Shown here piece by piece: positions 42,752 through 51,769 of a stretch of DNA of 64,000 nt. The stretch spans positions 83,420 through 147,419 of the forward strand of contig CAYQUT010000004.1 of the NCBI GenBank assembly GCA_964420985.1. The letters run 5' to 3'. The number at the start of each line of letters is the position of its first letter. Position 1 is the first letter of the stretch. The notes beneath the pieces are model-generated. The model saw only the letters and a list, made by a program, of their open reading frames with translations, was not told the origin of the DNA and made no database searches. The stretch is from CAMCTV01 sp964420985. GTDB taxonomy: Bacteria; Bacteroidota; Bacteroidia; Flavobacteriales_D; Sanyastnellaceae. The translations under genes and the position numbers were made by a program.

Positions 42752-43401
42752 AAACAAGAGAGATCGATGCTGAAGACATGGCATTATTATCTGCTCAATT
42801 TACAGATTTGTACGAAAAGAGCATAAAGCAAGCCATTGCCGAAACAGGTCAAGTGATAGAAATACCTGAAGGCGAAATATTGATTGACATAGGACAATAC
42901 ATCAAAATGATGCCTTTAATCTTGAGCGGTTCACTCAAAATATTGAGGGAGGATAATGACGGAAAGGAACTTCTCCTTTACCATGTTCATGAGGGAGAGA
43001 CTTGCGCCATGTCCATCACCTGCTGCATGGGAGATGCGAAAAGCTCTGTCAGAGCAATCGCAGAAGAAAACACCAAAATGATTGCATTGCCCACAAGGAT
43101 TATGGATGATTGGAGCAATCAATACCCCAGTTGGAAGCATTTCATCATGAGAACCTATCAAATGAGATTTGAAGAATTACTACTTACCATAGACAGCATC
43201 GCGTTCCAGAAATTGGATGATCGACTTGAAAAATGGCTCAAGGAAAAAACATCTAAATCAGAAGATAAGACTATCCATATCACCCACCAAGAAATTGCCA
43301 GTGAACTGCACTCCTCAAGAGAAGTGATTTCAAGGTTATTAAAAAAAATGGAACACCAAGGAATGTTAGATTTGGGAAGAAACAAAATCAAGATGCGTTA
43401 A
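42748..43401 (+). CDS. Crp/Fnr-family transcriptional regulator with a cysteine cluster
   Basis: A 217-residue regulator. The cyclic-nucleotide-binding-like beta roll spans about 15-125. The C-terminal winged helix has ITHQEIASELHSSREVISRL (about 170-189). Within the beta roll is GETCAMSITCCMGD (Cys86, Cys92, Cys93), a cysteine group common in this Bacteroidota subgroup. It may sense redox state or metal, but no FNR-type N-terminal cysteines are present. Start ATG 42748 forms an ATGA overlap with the glycosyltransferase gene. Confidence 0.9.
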   Translation: MKTREIDAEDMALLSAQFTDLYEKSIKQAIAETGQVIEIPEGEILIDIGQYIKMMPLILSGSLKILREDNDGKELLLYHVHEGETCAMSITCCMGDAKSSVRAIAEENTKMIALPTRIMDDWSNQYPSWKHFIMRTYQMRFEELLLTIDSIAFQKLDDRLEKWLKEKTSKSEDKTIHITHQEIASELHSSREVISRLLKKMEHQGMLDLGRNKIKMR

Positions 43402-43414
43402 AATATTGAATGCT

Positions 43415-43422
43415 TATCTTTG
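43415..43422 (+). promoter_or_regulatory. -7 promoter element TATCTTTG for fabG
   Basis: An exact match in the 37-bp spacer after the Crp gene, 16 nt upstream of the fabG ATG at 43439. Confidence 0.5.
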
Positions 43423-43438
43423 CTTAAACGAAAACAAA

Positions 43439-44185
43439 ATGAAATTACTAGACGGAAAAGTAGCCATTATCACAGGGGCTTCAAGAGGAATTGGTAAAGG
43501 CATAGCCACTCTATTTGCTCAACAGGGCGCGCACATTGCTTTCACTTATGCATCATCAGACGAAAAAGCACGTGCTTTGGAACAAGAGCTTGAGGCGTTT
43601 GGTACAAAAGTGAGGGGATTTAAGAGTGATGCCGCAGATTTTGAAGCTGCTCAATCACTGGTAGATGCCGTGGTAGCTGAGTTTGGTACTGTTGACGTAT
43701 TGGTGAATAATGCCGGAATTACAAGAGATACTTTATTGATGAGAATGACTGAAGAGCAGTGGGATGAAGTGATTCGCGTAAACCTAAAATCTGTTTTCAA
43801 TCTAAGCAAAGCAGTGATTAAACCCATGATGAAAGCCAAGAGTGGATCAATCATTAATATGAGTTCCGTTGTTGGTGTAAAAGGAAATGCGGGACAAGCC
43901 AATTACGCTGCCTCAAAAGCTGGAATCATTGGCTTCACAAAAAGTATGGCCGCTGAAATGGGTTCAAGAAACATCAGATGCAATGCCATTGCTCCCGGTT
44001 TCATTGAAACGGAGATGACAGGAGCATTGGCAGAAGAAGTAGTACAAAAGTGGAGAGACACCATTCCTTTGAAAAGAGGCGGAAGTACTGAGGATGTGGC
44101 CAACGTTACATTATTTTTAGCTTCTAACATGAGTGCCTACGTCACAGGACAAACCTTGCATGTTTGCGGTGGCATGTTGATGTAA
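43439..44185 (+). CDS. fabG: 3-oxoacyl-[acyl-carrier-protein] reductase
   Basis: A 248-residue short-chain dehydrogenase. The cofactor motif is TGASRGIGKG (about 12-21), then NNAGITRDTLLMRM (about 86-99, including the FabG-type RDxLLMRM), the catalytic serine in INMSSVVG and YAASK (about 151-155). IAPGFIETEMT follows. It reduces 3-oxoacyl-ACP with NADPH in fatty-acid elongation. The start ATG 43439 is chosen because a promoter element lies inside the longer frame from 43406. Confidence 0.94.
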   Translation: MKLLDGKVAIITGASRGIGKGIATLFAQQGAHIAFTYASSDEKARALEQELEAFGTKVRGFKSDAADFEAAQSLVDAVVAEFGTVDVLVNNAGITRDTLLMRMTEEQWDEVIRVNLKSVFNLSKAVIKPMMKAKSGSIINMSSVVGVKGNAGQANYAASKAGIIGFTKSMAAEMGSRNIRCNAIAPGFIETEMTGALAEEVVQKWRDTIPLKRGGSTEDVANVTLFLASNMSAYVTGQTLHVCGGMLM

Positions 44186-44195
44186 AACATTACCA

Positions 44196-46271
44196 TTGTC
44201 CATTTATACTACATATTCTCCACTTTGGCTTTGGCTTTGCTTCCTGCTGGGAATCTTACTGGCAGGCACATCTTATTGGCGTGAAAAAAAACGAAAGAGA
44301 TTTTCCATTAACACCATTTATTTATTAGTGTTAGTGCGTTTTATTGGAGTAACATTTCTTGGTTTTTTACTCATCCGTCCAATAACTGAGACTCACCTTC
44401 AAACGATTGAGAAGCCCATCACCGTTGTTGTACATGACAACAGTTTCTCTATTCAAGAGTTTCTCAAACAACATCCCAATTGGGTTGATCAATTGCAAAA
44501 AAAAATTTCCTCCATTGGAGAGCAATCCGATATTGTCTTTTACAAGTTTGATGGTGACTTAACTGATGGGTGGGACTCATTGAACGCCACAGGGTCTAGT
44601 ACCAATATGTCCGCAGCAATGGACCAATTGGGTATAAGATATGGAGGTAGAAATTTAGCCGCGGTAGTGATGATCTCTGATGGACTTTTTAATGAAGGCC
44701 AATATCCCATTTACGCTGCACAAAATCTTCAAGTACCCATACATACTATTGGAATTGGAGATACCAACATGTACAAGGATGTTTTTATCAGTGACGTTCA
44801 AATCAATAAAAACACTTTCTTAGGAAATGATTTTCCTGTATTAATTAATATTGAAACGCGGCTATGTCAGAAGGAGCCCCTTGAGGTCACCTTAAAACAA
44901 AATGGACAAATACTTCAAAAACAAAATTTCAATCCCGACGGCAAACGCACATTTCATTCGATTCAATTTACTGCTCAATCCAAGCAGTTGGGGGTGCAAC
45001 ACTACACTGTTGATGTGACTCAACTAAAGGATGAAAGGAATATTACCAATAATCATTTTGATTGTTATATCGACGTATTAGATGACCGTCAGAAAATAAC
45101 CATTATAGGAGCAGCACCTCATCCTGACATTCAAGCATTGATGCAGTCCATTAATCATTCCGAATCTTTTATGGCTGAATATCTATCGGCTGATGAATGG
45201 AATGGGAAGAACGTAGAAGGAGGATTAACCATATTTCATGGATTACCCAATAAAGCTCAGCAGGTAGCATCAATCAATGGGATGTTGGCCAATAAGAACC
45301 CCTGTCTTTTTATTTGGAGTCAAACTACCCAAGCAAGTCTATTTAACTTGCTTCAAACAGGAGTAAATGTTCAGGGGGCAAATGGCAATAGAGAAGAACG
45401 TACGCCAACTGCTGACCAGAAATTCAGTTATTTCCAAATCCCATCAAATGTGCTATCGCAGAGTTCCCAATGGCCTCCGTTGAGTGTGCCATTTGGAAAA
45501 ATTAATTTGTCTCCTGGTATTGTCAACTACTTTCAGCAACAAATGGGTAATTTGAATACAGGGTTTCCTTTGGTTGCCTTTCAATCTGCGGATGTAGCCA
45601 AAATAGGTTTGGTTTTTGGTGAAGGACTTTGGAGATGGCGAATGACCAATTTTATACAAACCAAAAATCATGAAACTTTTGATGAGATGATTGGCTCATG
45701 GGCCCAATATCTTGTAGATAAAAACAAAGATCGCTTATTCAAAGTGAACACCAAGAAAAATTGGGCCTATAATCAAACCATTGTCTTTCAAGCCAACTTG
45801 TATGATGAAAGCATGAAACCCCTCTTGAATCAAAATGTTGGTTTAAGCATTTGGAATGAAAAAGGAGAGAAAAAAGACTACCCTTTTATTCCTGCTAATA
45901 CAGGATATCAGTTGGAATTGGGAATTTTGGCACCCGGTAGTTATCGATACGAAGCGCAGGCTAACAATGGAGCGCAAAAACTCACTCAGTCAGGAAGCTT
46001 CATTGTAGAAAGTATTCAAATGGAAATGATGAATACATGGGCTAATCATGATGTGTTGAGAAATTTATCCAAAGAAACCAATGGCCATTTTTTCAATTCC
46101 ACTCAGCTTGACTCTTTAGATTCGATTTTAAAACAACAGGAGAACTTTGTTTCAGTTGCCTATGACGAGAGTAATCGTGAAGAATGGATAGACTGGTGGC
46201 CAATCTTGCTAATTATAACATTGGCTTTTTCTGCGGAGTGGTTTATCAGAAAATGGCAGGGAGGATATTGA
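44196..46271 (+). CDS. Membrane protein with a von Willebrand A-like domain, TTG start
   Basis: A 691-residue protein with membrane helices at about 8-25, 41-60 and 665-685. The domain after the second helix has a MIDAS-like site: VVHDNSFSIQ (Asp81, Ser83, Ser85), SSTNMSAAM and VVMISDGLFNEGQ. The large rest is predicted beta-rich periplasmic. The layout recalls aerotolerance-type (Bat) or DUF4159-like proteins, but no MoxR ATPase gene is close. TTG 44196 is the only start that keeps the two N-terminal helices: an in-frame stop lies at 44178-44180 and the next ATG is beyond residue 125. Confidence 0.8.
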   Translation: MSIYTTYSPLWLWLCFLLGILLAGTSYWREKKRKRFSINTIYLLVLVRFIGVTFLGFLLIRPITETHLQTIEKPITVVVHDNSFSIQEFLKQHPNWVDQLQKKISSIGEQSDIVFYKFDGDLTDGWDSLNATGSSTNMSAAMDQLGIRYGGRNLAAVVMISDGLFNEGQYPIYAAQNLQVPIHTIGIGDTNMYKDVFISDVQINKNTFLGNDFPVLINIETRLCQKEPLEVTLKQNGQILQKQNFNPDGKRTFHSIQFTAQSKQLGVQHYTVDVTQLKDERNITNNHFDCYIDVLDDRQKITIIGAAPHPDIQALMQSINHSESFMAEYLSADEWNGKNVEGGLTIFHGLPNKAQQVASINGMLANKNPCLFIWSQTTQASLFNLLQTGVNVQGANGNREERTPTADQKFSYFQIPSNVLSQSSQWPPLSVPFGKINLSPGIVNYFQQQMGNLNTGFPLVAFQSADVAKIGLVFGEGLWRWRMTNFIQTKNHETFDEMIGSWAQYLVDKNKDRLFKVNTKKNWAYNQTIVFQANLYDESMKPLLNQNVGLSIWNEKGEKKDYPFIPANTGYQLELGILAPGSYRYEAQANNGAQKLTQSGSFIVESIQMEMMNTWANHDVLRNLSKETNGHFFNSTQLDSLDSILKQQENFVSVAYDESNREEWIDWWPILLIITLAFSAEWFIRKWQGGY

Positions 46272-47140
46272 TGCAAAATACAAGGTTCTTAAAAATAGGA
46301 GGCGTACCTGAGCATTTTAATCTACCTTGGATCCAGGCTTTTCAGAGGCAAAAGTTTCAACGTCTAGGGGTAGAAACCAATTGGATTTTTTTCCCGGGTG
46401 GAACCGGTGCAATGACTCAAGCGTTGCATACAGGAGACCTAGATGTAGCCATATTGCTAACAGAAGGTTTCTTGGCCGCATATCAAAGAGGTCTTCAAGC
46501 AAAAATCATCCAATGCTACATTGAAACCCCGCTGCAATGGGGAATTTACTCCTGTAAAAAAGAAGAGTTGTTTTTTGACACAACTACAAAAGTTGCAGTG
46601 AGCAGAAAAGGATCCGGTTCTCATTTAATGCCGCTCATACATAGTGAAATTCTGGATAAAAAATTAGACGATCATCAATTCAAAGTGATCCATCACCTTG
46701 AGGAAGGCATAGCCTCCCTGAAAGAAGATTGTGACTATTTTTATTGGGAAAAGTGGATGACCTTGCCCTTTGTTCAAAGTGGACAATGCAAAAAAATTGG
46801 AGAATTCAATGCCCCATGGTCGAGCTTTCTCATTGTAGCCAGTGAAAGATGTATCAACACTTATACCCACGAACTTTTGGATATGCTTAAAATCATTGAG
46901 GATCAAGTCAAGATTTTTTTAGCAGATAGCAATACTCCCGCAGAAATCAGTAAACAATTTCAACTTTCAGAACAAAACGCCTCTGAATGGCTATCGGAAC
47001 AAAAGTGGCACCATAACCAGAACATCATTGATAAGAATGAAATAGAACGTGCTCTGCAATCCCTTCAGCGTGTTGGTATGGACATGAACAATGTTGCATT
47101 GAAAGATCTCTTTGCTCCATGGATAAACGTAAAATCATGA
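46271..47140 (+). CDS. Cytosolic substrate-binding-like protein (Ca3427 / NMT1-type fold)
   Basis: A 289-residue protein of the type 2 periplasmic-binding fold, but without a signal peptide or lipobox. The signature LKIGGVPEHFNLPWIQAF (about 6-23), then FFPGGTGAMTQALHTGDLDV (about 39-58) and LLTEGF, resembles the Ca3427-like subgroup related to thiamine-pyrimidine (NMT1/THI5) proteins. No ABC transporter genes are adjacent. Ligand and function are unknown. The start ATG 46271 overlaps the preceding stop (TGATG), and the end overlaps the DUF218 gene by 4 bp. Confidence 0.8.
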   Translation: MQNTRFLKIGGVPEHFNLPWIQAFQRQKFQRLGVETNWIFFPGGTGAMTQALHTGDLDVAILLTEGFLAAYQRGLQAKIIQCYIETPLQWGIYSCKKEELFFDTTTKVAVSRKGSGSHLMPLIHSEILDKKLDDHQFKVIHHLEEGIASLKEDCDYFYWEKWMTLPFVQSGQCKKIGEFNAPWSSFLIVASERCINTYTHELLDMLKIIEDQVKIFLADSNTPAEISKQFQLSEQNASEWLSEQKWHHNQNIIDKNEIERALQSLQRVGMDMNNVALKDLFAPWINVKS

Positions 47141-47772
47141 ACCCTGTAAAAAAATTCTATCAAAAAAAACGATGGGTAGCGATATTTCTTTTGTTGTGCT
47201 TTTCTTTGATGCTTTACGTCTTGAGAACATCCATTCTCATCTCCATAGGATATTTCCTTGTGGCTGATGACTCAGATTATTCAGCCAATGTATATGCCGT
47301 TTTGGGAGGAAATAGTGCTGAGCGCGGCAGAGCTGCTGCATGGCTTGCCAGACAACATCCGCAATCTTCATTTCTGGTTACCGGGGGCAATCGGCCCAGT
47401 CAACTAGCTGCTGTAGGTATCCTCACTACAGAAGCAGACTTAACCAAACGATGTATGACCCATCTTGGAGTTGACGAGCATCGGATTAAAAAATTAGAAT
47501 CGGGAACAAGTTCAAAAGAAGAAGCAGACCTACTTTTAGATTATTGTTTAAAAAACAATATTCATCGAATCACCATAGTTTCAGGGCAGTATCACCTGAG
47601 AAGGTTGAGAAGAACCTTTGCTCCGCCATTCCAAGCGGCCAAAATTGATATAAAATTCTTTGGTGCTTATGAAAAAGACTTTAATCCATTGAGCTGGTGG
47701 AAATCAGAGAGTGGTTTAATCTACACCAACAACGAATACATAAAAATCCTCTATTACTGGCTGAAATACTGA
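47137..47772 (+). CDS. DUF218 (YdcF/ElyC-like) membrane-anchored protein
   Basis: A 211-residue protein with an N-terminal helix (about 10-35) and a DUF218 domain: VYAVLGGNSAERGRAAAWLA (about 55-74), SSFLVTGGNRPSQ, ESGTSSKEEADLLLDYC (about 128-144) and ITIVSGQYHLRRLRRTF (about 152-168). ElyC and SanA, of the same family, affect envelope and peptidoglycan precursor balance. The exact role here is unknown. It is coupled to the substrate-binding-like gene by ATGA. Confidence 0.88.
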   Translation: MNPVKKFYQKKRWVAIFLLLCFSLMLYVLRTSILISIGYFLVADDSDYSANVYAVLGGNSAERGRAAAWLARQHPQSSFLVTGGNRPSQLAAVGILTTEADLTKRCMTHLGVDEHRIKKLESGTSSKEEADLLLDYCLKNNIHRITIVSGQYHLRRLRRTFAPPFQAAKIDIKFFGAYEKDFNPLSWWKSESGLIYTNNEYIKILYYWLKY

Positions 47773-47827
47773 AGAATTTTTCACATATGTTGATTAGTTT
47801 TATGGCCAGATTCAACCTTTGAGTCCG

Positions 47828-47835
47828 TATCTTTG
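47828..47835 (+). promoter_or_regulatory. -7 promoter element TATCTTTG for the TPR gene unit
   Basis: An exact TAnnTTTG, 17 nt upstream of ATG 47853, in an 80-bp spacer that otherwise shows no clear signal. Confidence 0.5.
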
Positions 47836-47852
47836 AGTGGGAGATAATATTC

Positions 47853-49259
47853 ATGGCAGAAGAGTCTTTTTTATCGGATGAATTTCGTCAAATTTTAAAT
47901 CGCTTTGAGCAAATGCTCAAGGAGAATAAATCCTTTTATTTTGATTTGGAGGAGTTAGAAGACCTGGCTTTCTATTACAGTGACCACTTTCAATTCAGCA
48001 AAGCCTTACAAGTAATTGAACACGCAAAATCATTGTTCCCCCATCACCTCGGGTTATTGATCAGGGAAGGAGAGATTTACACAGGGATGGGGCAACTGCA
48101 CAAGGCTTTGATCATTTTAAAAAAAGCTGAAAGTTGGGAAGAAGAAAAGCTAGATTGGTTCATGGCCATTTCAGTTGTGTACAGCCAACTGCATGAACAT
48201 GACAAAGCCATACACTATTTAGAGCAAGCGATTCTGATGGCTGATGGCGAAAACTATGATGACATCGCCCTTGAGTTGGCCCTTGAATATCAAAATGCCA
48301 ATAAGGTTGACCGTGCGATAGCATTACTTAAAAAAGTTATCATGCACCGTCCTGATAGCGAAACACTTTTATACGAGTTGGCCTATTGTTATGAGAGTAC
48401 GGATCGAATGGCCGAGGGGCTTACTTTTTTTGAGTCCTTGGTAGACGACAGGCCATTTTCATTTCCAGCTTGGTATTGCTTGGGGAACCTGCAGCAACAT
48501 TTAGAGCAATTTGAGGCCAGTATTGAATCTTATGAGTTCAGTACTGCCATCATGCCTGACTTTGCTCCCGCACACATCAACAAGGCGCAAGCCCAATTTA
48601 AAAATAAAAATTACATCCAAGCCATTTCCACACTTGAATCTACATTTCATTTAGAACCACCAGATGCAACTACCTATTGTCATCTAGGAGAATGCTATGA
48701 AAAATTAGAGGAAGTTGAAAAAGCCCAAGATTTGTATCAAAAGGCCATTCAATTGGATGACCGATGTGCTGATGCTTATCTAGGGATGGCTGTTGTAATG
48801 GATTACAAAGAGCAGTATGTTGAGGCACTTGCTTTTGCAAGAATTGCATTTGAGTTTGACCCCAACAATGATGAATACGCTTTGGTGTATATGCGACTAT
48901 TGAGCAAGCTCAACCTTTATGAGGATGCACTTGAAATTGGTGAATCATTGGTACAACACCATGCTACTGATGAAGAATCTTGGGCCGGATATGCGGATGT
49001 CCACTTGCGCATGGAAAAATATCATGAAGCCCTTCATGTCATCGAATCTGGTTTGGCATTGAATCCAACCAGCAAGATGCTAAGCGCGCGAAAAGTCATT
49101 GCGTTATATTACAATAAACAATTGCTTCAAGCTGAGGATTGGTTCAATGCTACCTACACGCCTTCAGATGAAAATGAATATGAAGAATTGATTGCTCTTT
49201 TCCCTTTGATAGCGGAATGGAGTGTTTATCAAAACAAACAACAATTTTTTGATCACTAA
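47853..49259 (+). CDS. Tetratricopeptide-repeat protein
   Basis: A 468-residue cytosolic protein made almost entirely of TPR helices (about 10 units from residue 30 to 440), for example YYSDHFQFSKALQVIEHAKS, LGECYEKLEEVEKAQDLYQK and EKYHEALHVIESGLALNPTS. There is no signal peptide and no catalytic domain. It is likely a scaffold. It is followed by comA after 4 bp, which links it to that unit by position only. Confidence 0.88.
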   Translation: MAEESFLSDEFRQILNRFEQMLKENKSFYFDLEELEDLAFYYSDHFQFSKALQVIEHAKSLFPHHLGLLIREGEIYTGMGQLHKALIILKKAESWEEEKLDWFMAISVVYSQLHEHDKAIHYLEQAILMADGENYDDIALELALEYQNANKVDRAIALLKKVIMHRPDSETLLYELAYCYESTDRMAEGLTFFESLVDDRPFSFPAWYCLGNLQQHLEQFEASIESYEFSTAIMPDFAPAHINKAQAQFKNKNYIQAISTLESTFHLEPPDATTYCHLGECYEKLEEVEKAQDLYQKAIQLDDRCADAYLGMAVVMDYKEQYVEALAFARIAFEFDPNNDEYALVYMRLLSKLNLYEDALEIGESLVQHHATDEESWAGYADVHLRMEKYHEALHVIESGLALNPTSKMLSARKVIALYYNKQLLQAEDWFNATYTPSDENEYEELIALFPLIAEWSVYQNKQQFFDH

Positions 49260-49263
49260 GAAA

Positions 49264-50049
49264 ATGAATTACGAATTAGATTTTATACCACAAAGACCAG
49301 AAAGACCCAGACAAGAAGGATTAACCATGGTCATGGACAAAGGACTCTCTTTGAGACAAGCTGAAGATCTTATTAGCGCATCCGGAAACTATGTCGATTT
49401 GGTAAAGCTTGGATTTGGGACATCTGCCTTTTGCCCACATTTGAAAGAGAAAATAAAATTATACCATGACGCTGGAATGAAAGTCTACTTGGGCGGGACA
49501 TTGTTTGAGGCTTTCGTCGTCAGAAATAAAATCGATGCTTATAAAAAATACGTAACCGATTTGAATTTGACAACCATAGAAGTTTCTGACGGTTCTATTT
49601 CAATACCACACGATATCAAATGTGGTTGGATTGCTGACTTGGCCAAAGACTTCACTGTTTTATCGGAAGTGGGCTCCAAGGAAGAAGGGATTTTAATCTC
49701 GCCCAGTAAGTGGATAAAAATGATGCAGACAGAATTGCAAGCTGGAAGTTGGAAAGTGATTGCTGAAGCCAGAGAGAGTGGAACCGTTGGGATATATAGA
49801 CCCAATGGTCAAGCACATGTGATGTTGATCAATCGTATTTTACAAAAGGTAAAAATGGAGAACATCATTTGGGAAGCCCCTAAAAAGGCGCAACAAGTAT
49901 ATTTTATTCAACACATGGGAGCCAATGTGAACCTTGGCAACATCGCAGAGAATGAAGTGATTCCACTTGAATGCTTGAGAAGAGGTTTACGTGGTGATAC
50001 CTTTTTTCAATTTCTTCCCGAGGAAATTGTGACCAAAATGAAACAATAA
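49264..50049 (+). CDS. Phosphosulfolactate synthase (ComA family)
   Basis: A 261-residue TIM-barrel protein matching ComA along its length: LTMVMDKGLSLRQAEDLISA (about 20-39), YVDLVKLGFGTSAF (about 43-56), KVYLGGTLFEAF (about 75-86), IEVSDGSISIP (about 103-113) and IAEARESGTVGIYRPNG (about 166-182). In archaea ComA joins sulfite to phosphoenolpyruvate as the first step to coenzyme M. Bacteroidota make no coenzyme M, so the product here may be sulfolactate or feed a sulfonate. ComB and ComC are not adjacent. Confidence 0.88.
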   Translation: MNYELDFIPQRPERPRQEGLTMVMDKGLSLRQAEDLISASGNYVDLVKLGFGTSAFCPHLKEKIKLYHDAGMKVYLGGTLFEAFVVRNKIDAYKKYVTDLNLTTIEVSDGSISIPHDIKCGWIADLAKDFTVLSEVGSKEEGILISPSKWIKMMQTELQAGSWKVIAEARESGTVGIYRPNGQAHVMLINRILQKVKMENIIWEAPKKAQQVYFIQHMGANVNLGNIAENEVIPLECLRRGLRGDTFFQFLPEEIVTKMKQ

Positions 50050-50055
50050 AACCAC

Positions 50056-50370
50056 ATGCACATCTCAGCGCAAAACTACAAGCAATGGTTGGATGAAGGA
50101 AAGGTTCATCAATTGATTGACATACGTGAAGACTACGAAATAGAAAACTGCACTTTGAATGGGTTTCACATTCCAATGGCAGATGTAATGAATCAGCTTC
50201 ACCTCATTTCAGAAGGAGACGTTGTAATACATTGCAATAGCGGCAAGAGAAGCGACGCCGTTGTTTTTGCATTGCGTCAAAAACTTCAACGCCTCAATAT
50301 TCATTCTTTGGAAGGAGGAATACAACATTTTGTCAACTTGTATTTACCTGAGCAAAATTGCGCGATATGA
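50056..50370 (+). CDS. Single-domain rhodanese
   Basis: A 104-residue rhodanese domain: LIDIREDYEIENCTLNGFHI (about 20-39) and the active-site loop VVIHCNSGKRSDAVVFAL with Cys60. It moves sulfur as a persulfide or reduces related species. It lies 6 bp after the ComA-like gene and overlaps the DedA gene by 4 bp. The nearness to a sulfite-using enzyme is suggestive only. Confidence 0.9.
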   Translation: MHISAQNYKQWLDEGKVHQLIDIREDYEIENCTLNGFHIPMADVMNQLHLISEGDVVIHCNSGKRSDAVVFALRQKLQRLNIHSLEGGIQHFVNLYLPEQNCAI

Positions 50371-51029
50371 AAGAATTGCTCGATATATTACTGCACATTA
50401 ATGACCACTTGGATGCCTGGCTGCATCTATACGGTAGCTCATTGTACTTTATTCTATTTGCTATCATTTTCATTGAAACAGGATTGGTCATCATGCCCTT
50501 TCTGCCAGGAGATTCACTACTATTTGCTGTTGGAGCAATATGCGCAAGAATGGCCGACTCACCCGATCCCGCCATCACCCTATTCCCTTTGATACTCCTA
50601 CTCTCTTTGGCCGCCATAGCTGGAGACCACAGTAATTACTTCATTGGAAAATATGCAGGAAGCAAAGTGGTGAATTGGAAAATTGGCGGCAAGGCATTGG
50701 TAAAAGAAAGTTACATTGCCAAGACACAAGCATTTTTTGATCAATATGGAACCAAAGCCATTGTGTTGGCTCGTTTTGTGCCCATTGTCCGCACATTCAC
50801 ACCGTTTGTTGCAGGTGTTGGAAACATGGATTTCAAGAAAAAATTCATGCCTTACGACATCCTGGGAGGCGTGCTTTGGATTTCATCCATGACCATCGCT
50901 GGATACATTCTGGGATCTCATGAATGGGTAAAGGCTCATTTTGAAGCGGTAGTATTGATCATCATTTTCCTATCCATCATGCCCATGATTCTTGCATACA
51001 TTAAACATCTGATGGGCAAATCAAAATGA
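50367..51029 (+). CDS. DedA-family (VTT domain) membrane protein
   Basis: A 220-residue protein. It has the DedA signature FIETGLVIMPFLPGDSLLFA (about 34-53), GDHSNYFIGKYAG (about 90-102), and the VLARFVPIVRTFTPFVAGVG motif (about 133-152), with about five membrane helices. Members act as lipid scramblases or flippases, for example of undecaprenyl phosphate. The start ATG overlaps the rhodanese stop, and the end overlaps aroE by 4 bp. Confidence 0.93.
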   Translation: MKELLDILLHINDHLDAWLHLYGSSLYFILFAIIFIETGLVIMPFLPGDSLLFAVGAICARMADSPDPAITLFPLILLLSLAAIAGDHSNYFIGKYAGSKVVNWKIGGKALVKESYIAKTQAFFDQYGTKAIVLARFVPIVRTFTPFVAGVGNMDFKKKFMPYDILGGVLWISSMTIAGYILGSHEWVKAHFEAVVLIIIFLSIMPMILAYIKHLMGKSK

Positions 51030-51769
51030 TATTGAAATTTGGTTTAATAGGAAAATCGTTAGAACATAGTTTTTCACCGCAATATTTTGCTCATAAATTC
51101 AAGTCTTTAGAATTGGGGCACACCTACCAAAAGATTGAGGTATCAGATTTAACCAACATACGGGAAATTATACAAAATTTGGGATTGAATGGGTTCAATG
51201 TAACCATTCCATTCAAAGAAGATATTATTTCACAATTAGATGAGTTATCCGATGAAGCCATATCCATTGGGGCCGTCAACTGTGTTGCTATAAAAAACAA
51301 CCGATGGATAGGGCACAATACCGATGTTGGCGGATTTGAAAAAAGTATTCTTCCCTTTCTAGAAAATCATTACCCCAGAGCATTAATCATAGGAACAGGT
51401 GGAGCGTCAAAAGCTGTGGCCCATGTACTCAAGAATAAAGGAATTGAAGTATTTTTTTTGAGCAGAACCCCCCACCAAAATAATCACCTTGATTATCACA
51501 GTGTTGATGCATCAAGTCTCATCCACTTCCCACTTATCATCAATTGTACCCCAATAGGTACATGGCCTGATGTGGATGAAATGCCCTTTCTACCCTACAA
51601 TGGTCTAACAAAAAGTCACTATTTGTTTGACTTAGTATACAACCCTTCCGAAACCAGATTCATGAAAGAGGGAATTAAAGTGGGATGCCAAGTACAAAAT
51701 GGACTTCGTATGTTGGAGATTCAAGCAGATTTATCGTGGGAAATTTGGAATAAATTACACACCGCTTGA
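51026..51769 (+). CDS. aroE: Shikimate dehydrogenase
   Basis: A 247-residue enzyme: LEHSFSPQYF (about 11-20), NVTIPFKEDI with the catalytic lysine (about 53-62), AVNCV, GHNTDVGGFEKSI with the aspartate (about 92-104), the NADP loop GTGGASKAVAHVL (about 117-129), and NGLRMLEIQ near the C-terminus. It reduces 3-dehydroshikimate in aromatic amino-acid synthesis. It is a little shorter than E. coli AroE, with all motifs present. A 113-bp spacer follows. Confidence 0.95.
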   Translation: MILKFGLIGKSLEHSFSPQYFAHKFKSLELGHTYQKIEVSDLTNIREIIQNLGLNGFNVTIPFKEDIISQLDELSDEAISIGAVNCVAIKNNRWIGHNTDVGGFEKSILPFLENHYPRALIIGTGGASKAVAHVLKNKGIEVFFLSRTPHQNNHLDYHSVDASSLIHFPLIINCTPIGTWPDVDEMPFLPYNGLTKSHYLFDLVYNPSETRFMKEGIKVGCQVQNGLRMLEIQADLSWEIWNKLHTA

